Assembly: GCA_916613615.1 (NCBI GenBank)
Contig: OU744730.1
Coordinates: 4,805,582 to 4,869,581 of the forward strand
DNA from: Steromphala cineraria
Lineage: Eukaryota > Mollusca > Gastropoda > Trochida > Trochidae
Length of the DNA: 64,000 nucleotides
Reading direction: 5' to 3'
The notes beneath the pieces were generated by a model, which was not told where the DNA came from, ran no database searches, and was given only the letters and a program-made list of their open reading frames with translations. Shown piece by piece: positions 12,701-22,758 of this stretch. Numbering within the stretch: position 1 is the stretch's first letter; each line of letters opens with the position of its first letter. A program made the position numbers and the translations under genes.

Positions 12701-13425
12701 GCGTTGTCATTTAATAAAGAAATTCAAATGGATTGTATTGCAGGGTTTTTTCCCCGCCACTCGCACCCATGACTGATTCTCTATCAAGATGTCAGTAATA
12801 TTTTGACTTGACCCTTAAAGGGGCAGTAGCACGTTTTAGAGGGAATATAAGGTGATGTCAGGAAAATGAAAATATATGGTTCCAATAGGAAGACAATGCA
12901 TTTAAACTAAACGAAGCATTCATAAAAAAATATTTAATGTGAAGCTCTCATGCGATTCCTTTGTTTACACAAAATGAATTAAGGTGTTCCCACAAAAATG
13001 TCTGCCAATGGACTTTATAATATGTCTCTGACTATGGATGATTGGTTTGTGTAATGAGATTTTTGATACTAACAAAATAGTACCTTTAACGTACTATTGT
13101 CAGTGAAAAATTTAAAATATAAAATGTTCAAAAAACGTGCTACTGCCCCTTTAACTTCTTTTGAATATTATGTAAGGTAAGAAGCATCACCTCCTCCATT
13201 CCTGTTGCAGAAGTACGGGAACCTCCAGAAATTGCTCAGACCTACACAGTAGCCCATCAGGGACAGGGTGAACTCTATTTGACTCGACCAGGTTCCATGA
13301 TCGTTGTGTCCATCATCCTTTTTTTCATCTTCATCAACATCATCTTCATCAACATCATCTTCATCAACATCTAGCTTCTGAATTGCTTCCCTTAGTTCAG
13401 CAGCAGTAACGTTTTCGTCAGCCAT
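613..13425 (-). CDS. SLC6 Na+/Cl- -coupled amino-acid (glycine-type) transporter, 3' end outside window
   Basis: Ten minus-strand exons join in phase: 13425-13191, 11642-11511, 10868-10544, 7753-7621, 7236-7102, 3771-3668, 2845-2721, 1999-1887, 1542-1411 and 712-613. Together they give about 511 residues, roughly TM1 to TM10 of the twelve expected. TM1 has [19 protein letters not shown] and TM2 has GAFLIPY; the second extracellular loop has the [10 protein letters not shown] cysteine pair and six N-glycosylation sequons. TM6 ([18 protein letters not shown]) and the NNCYRD that follows resemble glycine transporters (SLC6A5/A9) more than monoamine or GABA carriers. Family knowledge: such plasma-membrane carriers import amino acids using Na+ and Cl-. 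The transported substrate is inferred. Proline or broad amino-acid transport is possible. TM11-12 and the tail must lie beyond position 1. Introns carry a LINE, SINE and several MITEs. Confidence 0.9.
1143..1329. mobile_element. pogo/Tigger-like MITE in SLC6 intron 9
   Basis: The right end reads (minus) TACAGTAAAACTCGGATATA. GGATATAGCGAAC-type motifs recur in inverted orientation at both ends (1160-1210 and 1265-1320). A CAG start next to TA is typical of pogo-like elements; no transposase is present. Confidence 0.5.
1411..1542 (-). CDS. SLC6 gene exon 9 (TM9)
   Basis: Acceptor TTTCAG, donor GTGAGT. Forty-four codons: [19 protein letters not shown], then [19 protein letters not shown] and IFATQ, the usual SLC6 extracellular loop 4/TM9 pattern. 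Confidence 0.92.
1887..1999 (-). CDS. SLC6 gene exon 8 (TM8)
   Basis: Acceptor AATAG, donor GTGAGG. It encodes [19 protein letters not shown] then the helix [18 protein letters not shown], matching the SLC6 TM8 Na+-site helix (MLLxxGLDS). Confidence 0.92.
2427..2690. repeat. 104-bp tandem repeat, about 2.5 copies, SLC6 intron 7
   Basis: TTGCCCTTGGTGACTGATG recurs at 2438, 2542 and 2647, each followed by ATTTAGCTAAACA. It lies between exons 8 and 7. Confidence 0.8.
2721..2845 (-). CDS. SLC6 gene exon 7 (TM7)
   Basis: Acceptor CCAAG at 2846, donor GTAAGA. It encodes [19 protein letters not shown] and [19 protein letters not shown]. In the ion-site segment LSEGTS, the position usually held by Asn in NCxTS appears to be Ser. 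Confidence 0.92.
2882..3206 (-). mobile_element. tRNA-derived SINE
   Basis: Read on the minus strand, it starts with a tRNA-like head (GGCGGGATAGCGCAGTGG, A box near 3198-3188, B box GGTTCGAATCC at 3154-3144). A body follows with the phrases TTCACCGCAATG and GCGGGCTTTCTCC. It ends in GCGTTAACCC and a short CCTCA-type tail. The cloverleaf is not intact, so it is a SINE and not a tRNA gene. Related copies are at 32165-32440 and 42625-42870. Confidence 0.8.
3550..3665. repeat. interspersed repeat copy on the low-coordinate side of SLC6 exon 6
   Basis: GAGTGACTTGGGGCTTAACG, then CAACACGTGCATGTTGCC-like text and GACCAGGGAGA. It is similar to 3803-3900 on the other side of the exon. Confidence 0.6.
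3668..3771 (-). CDS. SLC6 gene exon 6 (TM6)
   Basis: Acceptor TCTACAG, donor GTAGTT. It encodes [19 protein letters not shown] and [13 protein letters not shown]. Gln and Ser of MMQMFYS match the chloride-site residues of the family. Copies of the same interspersed repeat lie on both sides of this 104-bp exon. Confidence 0.9.
3803..4110. repeat. gastropod-type interspersed repeat
   Basis: It begins GAGTGAGTGAGTTGGGGTTA, repeats the ACACGTGGATGTTGTCATCC phrase of the copy at 3550, and ends with TGGGTGACCCTACCAGGAGC and CACGACAAGGT. I recognise these phrases as common in molluscan genomes. Noncoding. Confidence 0.55.
4132..6838 (+). pseudogene. 5'-truncated LINE reverse transcriptase, disabled
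   Basis: A non-LTR retrotransposon in SLC6 intron 5, antisense to the host gene. The open frame starts inside ORF2 with no endonuclease domain. The RT core spans frames 4132-5205, about 5150-5632 and 5586-6461, with fingers motif [40 protein letters not shown] and catalytic FADD at about 5468-5479. It is broken by a frame change near 5140-5190, another at a 14-nt G run (5601-5614), and an in-frame TAA at 6459 after CPFC. The frame then continues to a stop at 6687-6689. The 3' end has AATAAAAGA followed by (TTGAC)n at 6812-6838. The clade (Jockey/CR1/I group) is not settled. Confidence 0.88.
7102..7236 (-). CDS. SLC6 gene exon 5 (TM5)
   Basis: Acceptor AACAG, donor GTTTGT. Forty-five codons encode [20 protein letters not shown] and the conserved [21 protein letters not shown] region. 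Confidence 0.93.
7621..7753 (-). CDS. SLC6 gene exon 4 (TM4)
   Basis: Acceptor TTTAG, donor GTCAGT. It encodes [18 protein letters not shown] then a membrane helix ending in GVKSVGK, the standard SLC6 TM4-to-TM5 boundary. It joins in phase to exon 3. Confidence 0.93.
7754..10543. other. SLC6 intron 3
   Basis: 2.8 kb between exons 4 and 3. It contains a short CCGTCCGTCAGTAAACTTT fragment near 8175 that resembles the heads of the elements at 53023 and 54124, and the hairpin/CRE repeat at 9148-9560. A GC-richer stretch at 10120-10280 has AAGCTCCG..CGGAGCTTA inverted repeats. No coding exon seen. Confidence 0.6.
9148..9560 (+). repeat. hairpin plus TGACGTCA-bearing repeat, copy 1
   Basis: The left half folds back: GTGTCTTCTGATATCAAAT near 9172 pairs with ATTTGATATCAGAAGACAC near 9265. 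It is followed by short tandem units with three exact TGACGTCA palindromes (about 9399-9465), then ACAAGCGATATCTCCTGTGG. A second copy is at 60027-60450. Confidence 0.75.
10544..10868 (-). CDS. SLC6 gene exon 3 (TM3 and large extracellular loop 2)
   Basis: Acceptor GCAG, donor GTAAGT. It encodes [19 protein letters not shown] (TM3) then the loop with [10 protein letters not shown] and sequons NST, NGT, NMT, NVS, NGT and NDT, ending in EEFW. The exon ends with two bases of a codon completed by exon 4. Confidence 0.93.
10969..11107. repeat. long hairpin, SLC6 intron 2
   Basis: AGGATACTAAACTACCTTCC pairs with GGAAGGTCGTTTAGTATCCT. The inner part also folds (AAAACGAGCG / CGTTCGTTTT). Likely a foldback MITE. 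Confidence 0.7.
11511..11642 (-). CDS. SLC6 gene exon 2 (TM2)
   Basis: Acceptor TTTAG at 11643, donor GTACGA after position 11511. It encodes [19 protein letters not shown] and the conserved [12 protein letters not shown] segment. An inverted-repeat element sits only about 32 nt upstream of the acceptor. Confidence 0.93.
11675..11866. mobile_element. foldback MITE with 11-bp direct repeats
   Basis: The ends ATCTTCCTACGCAAAGCC and GGCTTTGAGTAGGAAGAT are inverted. Pairing extends through most of both halves, about 80 bp per arm. The exact repeat GAGGCATGGTA flanks it at 11664-11674 and 11867-11877. It lies just upstream of the exon 2 acceptor of the SLC6 gene. Confidence 0.85.
12491..12755. 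mobile_element. truncated copy of the 32834 inverted-repeat element
   Basis: Begins CATTCTCTCCCCACAGAGGC and shares the GAGAAGCGTT..AAAGAAATTC interior with 32834-33190. The second terminal arm is missing. Confidence 0.65.
12819..13150. mobile_element. TTAA-flanked MITE, copy 1
   Basis: Terminal inverted repeats AGGGGCAGTAGCACGTTTT / AAAACGTGCTACTGCCCCT with TTAA on both sides (12815-12818, 13151-13154), as expected for piggyBac-type targets. Noncoding interior. It ends about 40 bp from the exon 1 donor. Confidence 0.85.
13191..13425 (-). CDS. SLC6 gene exon 1 (N-terminus and TM1)
   Basis: ATG at 13425. It encodes a hydrophilic acidic N-terminus with a triple DVDED repeat at about residues 19-34, then TM1 with the unwound Na+-site motif [11 protein letters not shown]. 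The donor GTGATG follows GGA GGA G, splitting a glycine codon. The open frame runs on past the donor, but family alignment (NGGGAFLIPY) requires the splice. Confidence 0.92.
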
Positions 13426-16400
13426 TATGAAGCTGGTTTTGATCGTAGAGATATAAAAAAAACATGAAAGCTACATGACATACAAGTGAAATACTGCTAT
13501 TAATAAAAGGAAATTATGTGAGTGTCCATGACAAACTACCTTTACGACATGAGTACCTAAATGTTAGTATTTCCCGAGCGAGAGCGAGGGGTATCAAGAC
13601 AGGAGTGTTGTAAATATAGTATTCTGGGCAAACAATATTATATTCTTTTTTTTCATCACTGTAGTCGCAAAATTAAAGAAAATATTCAAGACCTACTACT
13701 CAGCATAGACTATAACCGCCGCCTACCGGATACTACGCAACATCATATAGGCAACATCATACGTGGCATCAAATCATTTTAATAACATGACGTCATAAGG
13801 AAAATTTTGTTACACTAAGGCATCATATGAAAAATATGAACCCCGATATGACTGCCCTCGTAGGTAATAATATTACGTTATTACAAATGTGGTCTCATTC
13901 ATCTAAACAATTTATCTTATTTCAAAGTAACCTAAAATTAATTACAGCAAAATGATGTACAAGTTAAATGTTGATTTTATTTCTAGCTACCAAAAAAATT
14001 CAATTATCAAAACAATTTACCTAGGTTTAAAATAAGCATTGCTATCGGAAAAAATAATTTGACAATAATTCAGTTAACCCTGAATATCCAAACCTGTTCG
14101 GTATGTACAGATTATCCCTGAATTCAAACGACACTTCAGAGTATATATGTAGTTCATAGATATCTATAGCTCGCAATTTTGACAGAGAAGTTGTTTAATG
14201 GTGATACATGTAATTTTGATCATGAACGTCAGAAAGTTGCTACACCAACGTTATTACACACATCGAATTATCAATACAATCTCAAATATGAGATTGTTTA
14301 ATTCACGAATGACATTAACGACTGAAACAAGGTTACTTCGTGGTTTGGGAAGCCAAATTCAACATCGAGATGGTCCAAATTTGAAAATATTATGGTCACC
14401 TAGAATGACAAAACAAAAAACACTCTTTAAAGTGTTAAATCGCTATTTGTAACTTCCGATGTAACTTTCCCATATTTGAGATATAGATTTATTAACAAGA
14501 CTGAACTTGGAATATAACTTATAGTTAACATTTAAGGTAAGGTAAATGCATATACCTTCAGCATCCTATGAAATATGGATGAATTATACCTACATATTAA
14601 TTCAAACTGCTGATGTCTGAATTGTAAACGGACACTTCTTATCTTTTGGCTGCAAAGACAATGATCAAAACTGTAACTTCGTAACATTCTACAGTTAAAA
14701 AACAAAGTGTGTGTCGAATATTTATTAATTATATATTAACATGGTTTTAATATTCAACACACAATATCTTTGTTATATACATACGCGTGTGTTGCATATG
14801 TGTTACGTTTACAGGCTAAAGGTCACATCAATGTTATTTTATTTATATCTATATTTTTAATTAGGTCTTCAAGACAAAATCTGGAAGACCTATTAGTCAG
14901 GGAGCCAAAAGACATATTTTCAGAAAAAAGTGATCGCTCTGCTATATTTTGTTTGACCTCATATATGCTTTAAGGACACATTGAAGTGTCAGAAAAATGA
15001 TGTTGGCAAGCCGATCGCTCTTGCAAGAATTTTTCAGAGAGCCGTTTCCATGGCAACCATCCAAAATACCGAAAAGTCCATGTAAATCACTTAAACTGCC
15101 ATATCTCTGTAAGTTTTGAACATAAATGGTTACTTTGTGATTCAAATTAAAGGCTTATATTTTATCCATTTGTTTAATTATCTAGTTTGCATCATACATC
15201 ATTTGCACATTTATGAATACTAATGAGGCTGTGATTTAGTTGGATTTTCTTGGTTTTACGAATAGATGTTAGTTCTTTTCAAATAACACACATCTTATGA
15301 ATGACATAGATCTAACTTTATACAATTGTGCAAACATCAATGAAGATCTATTGTAAATAGATAATATCAAAGCTTCAGCTTATTTTCTTCTTACTATCAA
15401 AAGTTGTTTCAGAAACCTCATAACGATTGCTTTTCAACCTTTACGGTAAAGTTTTTATATATTCTGATTGGCTTTACATTCCTAGCAATGAAGCTTCCTT
15501 TATGTTTATGAGTTTACATACATTTTTTAAGAATAATAACCTGGTTAGCAGTGAGTTTGAAAAACAAAATGAATATTTGGACGATCAACATCATTGTTGA
15601 AAACAGTAAAGAGGTCTTGGTTATAGATTCTTGTGACATTTTAAAGCAATTTATACACAAAATACACGTAAATAATCTGATATAATATGTTACAACATGC
15701 ATGATATAATGTCACTAACGAATATAATACGCTATCCTGACACACGTGCACTGACCAGTTCATCAATTTAACTGTCCTCTCAGAACTTAAACTGGCATAA
15801 TCTGTTGTTCTGTGCTTTTGTAATTATATTTCACTCAAACTAAGAACAAACATGGATTTACATTATGAGTAGAAATTTCCAAATGGATTGTTATTACAAT
15901 GATAATTACAAAATTACAATAGTTATTACAAAATATAATGAAAAATGCCACAATCATAAGGTCGTTAAGCTGCATTTTAGAAATTGGAATAATCAGGTAG
16001 CAAGAAGTTTTATTGATTATCCACATTGTGGACAATAGCTACATTTTGTGTAGACTGTTTTCAAACATGTAGGTTGATGGAGGGTTACAGCAATTTTTAC
16101 ATTACATATAATACATTTTGGTATGATGATAAATGAGCAATGCATCTTTGTATGCAAAGTATGAGTATTCAAATCGTTGAAAATGTTATGGGCTTCCGTG
16201 GCTAGTTTATGTAGGACATTGGTTTTGTGGTTGATCATGAGAAGCTTGTGTGTGTCGAAATGACTGGAATGCTATGGGACGCTTTTGTGAGGTGTATAAG
16301 TCGAGGTTGTGGAGGACCGTGTTCTTGACAGAATAAAACACCTACCCATCTCTCAGGCGCAGTCAAAGCAAGGTGTGGTGAAATTAATATATATATTGAT

Positions 16401-16708
16401 AGGACACAACAGCATCTTGGAGAACAGGTGTTATCTGGTCCCAACTCTTTCTTAATAAACAGAAATGCTATAGATTTGAAGTTGCCAGTGTTGCACTTAT
16501 AATGATTGCAAGTTTCCATTGACTCAAACATGAGTGTGAAAATGGATGCCACAATTTGGGGGACCTGTAGTGTGCAAGTGTGGTCATATAATTTTCTATT
16601 TCCACTTATTGAGAGCAGAATTTGGCTGCTATTGGTTAATATAACTGGTTCCTATTATTACATTATGAAACAAAAGTAAAAGTTCACTGTAAAGTCAAAC
16701 TTTCTTAA

Positions 16709-17195
16709 AGTGGCAGAGTATCTTTCTTAAAATTTTATTTGGTTTTGATAAGCTACAAAATATCTAATATGCTGATTGAAGTTCATATCTCATCACTGGA
16801 CTTGCACATATATCCATTTATGCATAATATCTCTAAAATGCTTGATTTTATGGAAACATCAAGAAAACATCTCAAATACGTTTAATATTCGAAAATATGG
16901 ATCCATTAATCTACCTATTAGTTACAATACCTAATAAACAATACCGAATCAAATATATCTTCCTATCAGCTTATGGCAAGGTTTCAAAATTACGTTTGGC
17001 GAATTTACGCGCGCTACTCGAGCCACATTGTCCGGTTTTCGATCAAAATCCCGACTTTGAATGGCCGCATTTTCGCTCTGATGTACTGATTGACCTTTAA
17101 CTTGTTATTTTCAATAACAGTTAGTGATTCCCGATGTAATAACATCGATTTCAAAATTTGACATATGTGATCCTATCAACATACTCTGTGTCTCT
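16709..17195 (+). mobile_element. TTAA-flanked MITE, second family, copy 1
   Basis: Ends AGTGGCAGAGTAT and ATACTCTGTGTCTCT are imperfect inverted repeats with TTAA at 16705-16708 and 17196-17199. The interior phrase AAATTACGTTTGGCGAATT recurs in the copy at 39380-39870. Confidence 0.65.
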
Positions 17196-17899
17196 TTAAG
17201 AATCACTGATGTTCAAATTGAAGTCTGTTGCAGTATGTGCATTTGTATTGTGAAGCAGGAAAGTTTGAAATACAGGGACAGGAAAAGAATTTCAGATTAA
17301 CATGTAAAATGCGTAAGTGCATGCAAACATTTTAATACAGAAACTAATGTATAATGGAATTGACTGCATATGAATGAAGAGTAACTATAAATGTTTTATT
17401 GCAGATATTTATAAAGAAAGTAGTTTGGATAATTTTGTAATGGTGGACAAACAAAGGTTTGTTGGCGACAATGTATTCATTAGAAAACATGCTGAATACT
17501 TTACTCATGCGAGGATATATGGGTATAAGTGAAATTTTGCGTAAGGTTCGTAAACACGAAATGTAGCGCCTACACATAATGGAATGTCTATTGTCATGGA
17601 TGTGCTCATTAAAGTCAAAGATCTTCACGTACATGTAAAACAGAAACAATGCTTATGGACTGTCATATTCCTTTGGTCAATGAAATGTTAAAAAAGTCTT
17701 CCTCTAGGTTAGACGAGCATCACACGCAAACATAACCATGCACGTGACACTAAAGAAGCATGTGGATGGAGACAGGGCTTTTGCACCAATGTCATTCTTT
17801 AGTATGTCAGTGGCAAAATGCAATAGGCTTAACAGTTAGGGAATGCAACAATCGTAATCGTCATTGCACGGACAAATCGAGAACAATAAGGTGCTGCAG

Positions 17900-18419
17900 G
17901 GATCCATAACAGGCGTCCTACTGTCATATCAGTGTTACGCCAACGTCACAGAACAGCACGTGAAGCATGGTGCGGGGCTCATTGGAGATGGAATCGTCAC
18001 CAGGGCAGTCGTCAAGATAACTCTCTTCTGACGAGTGTCGCTTCACATTGCAGTTCAATGATGGACATTCAAGGATCCTTATAAGGCCCGGGAAAACCTT
18101 TCTTGGCGTTACTGTCTGTAAACATGACAGGTTTGGGGGAGGCTCCGTTATGGTGTGGGGTGCCTCCAGTCTTCATCACAGGACCCCTTTTTATACCATT
18201 CGGGATAATCATAATGGTTTGAAGTACAGGGGCGAGATCCTTGGACCCCTGGTTGTTCCAACAATTTACACCCTTGCTCCTCAAGCGGTATATCAAAATT
18301 ATAACACAAAACCACGTGTTTTGACTGATTTCCTCCAACAGAGAGGTGACTTTAGGATGAAAAGGCCTACATATTCCTCTGATCTTGCCCCGTTAGAGCA
18401 TGTATTGGATTTGATTTAA
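17900..18419 (+). pseudogene. Tc1-like transposase fragment
   Basis: The C-terminal part of a DD34E transposase: SDECRF-type first acidic motif near 18030 (other frame), DRFGGGSVMVWG at about 18130-18165, YRGEILGPLVVPTI, and SSDLAPLEH carrying the final Glu. The second catalytic Asp region reads QNYN where QDDN/QDNN is usual. Frameshifts near 18040 and the lack of the DNA-binding half show it is dead. No terminal repeats were identified. Confidence 0.85.
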
Positions 18420-18724
18420 ACATATTTATTCAAGTGAAAGGATTGGGTACAAGTTATCCAACTTAGTGAAACCCTCTCCTATGTACAGTGCTTACATATA
18501 ATATGGAAACATAATAATGCATGTTTATGTACATTGAAAATAACGAAGGATACAGGATTAAGGTATATATACATATATACAAGAGTACAGACGGGGAAAT
18601 AGAGACATGTATTGGATATCCATTGATTGCGTGTCCATCAGCATCACTGGAAACTCTAGTCAGATGCATGAGGTCCAGAGTGTGTCAGAAATCATTGTGA
18701 ACATACTCACGACAGAAGACTATA

Positions 18725-18786
18725 GGAGGATATTAGGGGATAGGTTGTAGCATTAGCGGAGACATATACGCTGATGTAGCAGGATG
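18725..18786 (+). repeat. 62-bp interspersed motif ending in CTGATGTAGCAGGATG
   Basis: Shares GGATAGGTTGTAGCAT..GAGACATATACG and CTGATGTAGCAGGATG with 61951-62011, and in weaker form with 50570-50635. Confidence 0.7.
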
Positions 18787-19704
18787 CACCTGAAGACAAC
18801 TATGTGTTTCTATATATAGGTCATCTCTCATCTCTCTATGATCACATAGATGACAAATTAATGCTAAAATTTCGAACACTCAATAAGCAATTTCGGTATG
18901 ATTTACATCTTTATTTATCCAATTATTTAATGAGCTAGAGGAACAATTAACTTTATAGTTTGTTTGGCACTTGTTTTCAACAATTGATGCCCATATGGTA
19001 ACAAAACGTCATTCAGCTCAAAGGCGTCACACGTGATGATTATGATGTCCAATCCACATTTTGCAAAACATTTCAAGTGTCAGCAGTAAAAAATAGTTCA
19101 AATTACAATTCATTACAATCATGCTTTGCCTGATACAAAATATTTTATATAAATAACCCGATTAAAATTCAAAGAAACAAACCAATTCTTTTAAACTATA
19201 AAATCAAGGTCATAATGTGAAAATACTACTCGCATAAAGAAACTCGTTTATCAAATTCAAAAGGTTTTAAAAACACTTCAACAATTAAAAGCGTTTTCTC
19301 AACAAAATTATTTTTTTCTCATGACGCAAGACAATTAAACTCACCTCCTTCTGAAAATTCAAAACTAATCTACATACAAAATAAAAAAAATATTTATCTA
19401 TTTCACAACCATATAGTGACAATGGGACTATCGGAATGCGATAAATCAGCTGGTTCGATGATCTACAACTTTTGTACAATATGACTGAAGATTTATTAAA
19501 TCATTTTTAAAATATGATAAAACTTCATATAATTCAGGTAAACGCTTGATTTATGAGATTGTCGAAAACAAAGATTAAATAAAAGACAAATCGGAAATGC
19601 TCATAGTGTAATATGAGATATGCGCTTTAAAAAAGACGCCAAAACCACTTTGATATCTCGCTTTTTCATACGACTGATGTAAGGGTAATGCCCCATAATT
19701 TGCA

Positions 19705-19950
19705 AAACATTCTAAGAATTATCAGATGTATACTAGGATATGTTGATTTTAGCATCATTCAAAGAAATATCAGATGTATATTTGGAAATGCTATGTTTAG
19801 CATCATTCAAAGAAATTTCAGACGTATATTTGGTAATGCTATTTTTAGCATCATTCAAAGAAATATCAGATGAATACTAGAAAATGTTGATTTTAGCATC
19901 ATTCAAAGAAATATCAGATGAATACTAGGAAATGTTGATTTTAGCATCAA
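19705..19950 (+). repeat. 54-bp minisatellite, about 4.5 copies
   Basis: GCATCATTCAAAGAAAT recurs every 54 bp. Because 54 is divisible by 3 the frame stays open for a stretch, which produces a spurious repetitive ORF. Confidence 0.8.
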
Positions 19951-20429
19951 ATAAATGCAAATAACACGAGACTTAATCCATACGAACAACCATACGCAGT
20001 GGCTTGCGCTCTGATATGTTTAACACAAATATGTCAAAATACATATAACAAAACAAAAGATGTACGTAATCACCTCAACTCCTCAAAACATATAAAAGAG
20101 TTAAACATCGAGTTTGATTGAGGGTGTTGAAACAAGAATTCAAAAGATATTGTTATATGACTTCGGTAAAGACTTGTTTCTATTTGGTTGATTTGAAGAA
20201 TTTCCTAGTGTTAAAAGCTGTCGGTTTTAAAGTAAATTTGCGGGTGTTGAATATATAATGAATCCTTGAAATTTTACAAACAATTTTTTTCTTTTAATTG
20301 CTTATCTTGGCCAATCTTAAGGTTGATCGTGAACTGATAAATCAGCTGTTTAGAAAATCAAGACTTGTTGACACGAAATAATGATTTCCATGTTATTCGA
20401 TACCATATTTCAGATCCATGCATACATGC

Positions 20430-20456
20430 ACATATATATATATATATATATATATG
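20430..20456. repeat. (AT)n microsatellite
   Basis: An uninterrupted alternating AT run of about 27 bp. Confidence 0.9.
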
Positions 20457-20983
20457 CGTTTTGATTGTTAAGGTATTTGAGGGGGTGATGGATTTCTTAA
20501 TATGCATGTGGTGAAATATATATATGAATGAGTAACAATTCACCCCTTGTAAACCTGATACATTTTCATTTCCTTGTTAAATGTCAAGTGAAATCAATTT
20601 ATCACTGTACATAAATAATAGTCGTATTCATTCTTCAGATCAGAATGTATGTCAAATGCATTGGTTTACAAATGAAATATTTTATGTATGGACTCTACAT
20701 ATAGCAGTATCATGATACATACGCACATGCACTTTTTTGATTGAAAATACATTATTGCTATTTGTCAGGGCATATACAAACATTTTTACATGTATAATAA
20801 AACGATCATGACACTCAAAAGCCCTTCATTCTAACACAAATCTTCATGAACACGTTCATCTTATCAATGATATGATCATTTAATCATACATATACAACTT
20901 CCCAGCAAAGCATCGTCCAAGCACGTCCAAATTAATGGTTAATTTAAGCCTTGATGCGTTTATCTAACTTTTCCATATTTATT

Positions 20984-21248
20984 CAGTCTAAGTAAACCTA
21001 GCCTCAATATTATCCGTTTCACTCCTATACTGAGTCTAGAAAGGCCTAGTTGAGGGTCGCGTCAGCCTACGTATCGTATTGACCAATCAGAACTCATCTT
21101 ACCAAGCCACAATAGTCTGTCTTCGCACATATAACATTGGACGGTCATAGGTCGCAGAAAGGTCGGCTGACGCGACCCTCTACTAGACCTTTCTAGACTC
21201 AGTATATGAGTGAAACGGATAATATTGAGGCTAGGTTTACTTAGACTG
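20984..21248. mobile_element. MITE with about 85-bp inverted arms and 10-bp target duplication
   Basis: CAGTCTAAGTAAACCTAGCC at the left is inverted at the right end (GGCTAGGTTTACTTAGACTG). Arms run to GGGTCGCGTCAGCC / GGCTGACGCGACCC. Flanks CATATTTATT (20974-20983) and CATATTCATT (21249-21258) differ by one base. Confidence 0.85.
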
Positions 21249-21674
21249 CATATTCATTGTGGCTGAATTTAACAACCATTCCATAAACCTCATGACAAGT
21301 TGCAGCTTATCGCTGAAAGACATTGTCCTAAAGACTTCAAGTTTGCTATCTTATCTAATTTTGAAATGTTATGAAAAACTTACTTTCAGTAATAATACTT
21401 TTAATCATGAATTAGCTTGTTTTGATGTCCTCACAACTGGAAATGATTTATAATGGGACAACACACAAATGCCTTGTTATGCCTTGTTGATGTTATTGAG
21501 TGTTCACTGTCTTAATGAATTGTCAAATATAAATAAACAACAATGTTACCACTGGTAAGTTTGAACTGGGTTACGTTAAAATCATGCATACATCTCATAT
21601 ATCATATATTGTAAAAACTTCTATGGCTCTCTGAATTCCGTTTTCAAAAAAATACCTCGATACTGTCTCTTTAA

Positions 21675-22029
21675 AGGGGCAGTAGCACGTTTTTTGATAA
21701 TTTTATATTTTAAATATTTCACTGATAATTGTAAGTTGTTGCTAAATGTATTAAATTGACAGTGTCAACAAACTCATTACACAAGCCAATCATCCATAGT
21801 CAGAGGACAAAGTATGAAGATTCACATAAAATCCATTGGCGGCCATTTTTTTCAACACCTTTAATTCATTTTGTGTAAGAAAAATGAATCGCATGGCTAA
21901 ACTTTATGTAATATATTTGAATTATTACTGCTCAATTTAGTTTAAACACATTGTTTTTCAATTGGAACCATTTATTTTCACTTTCCTGACATCACCTTTT
22001 GTTCCCCCTAAAAACGTGCTACTGCCCCT
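21675..22029. mobile_element. TTAA-flanked MITE, copy 2 (opposite orientation)
   Basis: Same ends as 12819-13150 (AGGGGCAGTAGCACGTTTT), TTAA at 21671-21674 and 22030-22033; the interior is inverted relative to copies 1 and 3. Confidence 0.88.
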
Positions 22030-22617
22030 TTAAGAGATCAAAATACAAAATATGGTCCTCAACAGCAACATTTGATTTTGCTTAGAAATCATTCTGCTAC
22101 ATCAGTGTATTTGTATACGCATAACTCCTGCCATACCCTGATGTCTGAAAGGAAAGAGCCTCGGTAGATCCTCATAGAATGAACATCAGATGATATAACT
22201 AGCGTCCGTGAACAGTTGGAATTCCCGGATTAAAAAATGCAGGGGCTTGAGACATTGATTTAGGATCCAGGGAAAAAAAATTGCCATCTATTGTTATAAC
22301 AAACAACCCGCCTGTGCAACGAGGCATTTGGCTTGATATGATATCAGGCATTTAGAAGCTGGTTGATGAAGAAGAACAAGTTATATGAATAAAATGCAAT
22401 AAAGAAGTTGACTGTCCATATAACTTGTGCTTCTTGATATGATATGATGGCAGATAAAATACATTGATGTAGCAGGATGTCTAGATTGATACATATGCTA
22501 CCGGGAAAATTGATCATTATTCAGCATATCACATTTATCAATCGAATACTTCAATATATTACTCAATGAAAGACTTTAAAAATAAACTGTATAGATTGTC
22601 CTAGAAGCAAGCTAACA

Positions 22618-22758
22618 TCAGCACCCTGTCTGTTTGTCTGGTTGTCCAGAGTCACTTAAACTATTGGTACTGACACGGATGAGATCCGCCTTGTTGCCGT
22701 TGCTTAACTTGGCCATTGATGTCTCTGTCAGAACGCTACGGTATGATTGGAGATCAAA
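22618..22758 (-). CDS. SLC5 gene exon 14 (C-terminus and stop)
   Basis: Acceptor ATTTCAG; 46 codons plus TGA at 22620-22618. It begins [20 protein letters not shown] and ends QPDKQTGC. No polyadenylation signal was identified with confidence just downstream. Confidence 0.87.
   Translation of the reverse strand, partial: FDLQSYRSVLTETSMAKLSNGNKADLIRVSTNSLSDSGQPDKQTGC

Larger units (their letters stand above)
13426..22617. other. intergenic region between SLC6 start and SLC5 end
   Basis: 9.2 kb between two minus-strand genes; it must hold the SLC6 promoter and SLC5 3' UTR. It contains the MITEs at 16709, 20984 and 21675, the Tc1 remnant at 17900, a 54-bp tandem array at 19705, an AT run at 20430-20456, and single copies of a GATGTAGCAGGATG motif. 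I see no further gene. 13430-16700 shows nothing recognisable. Confidence 0.6.
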
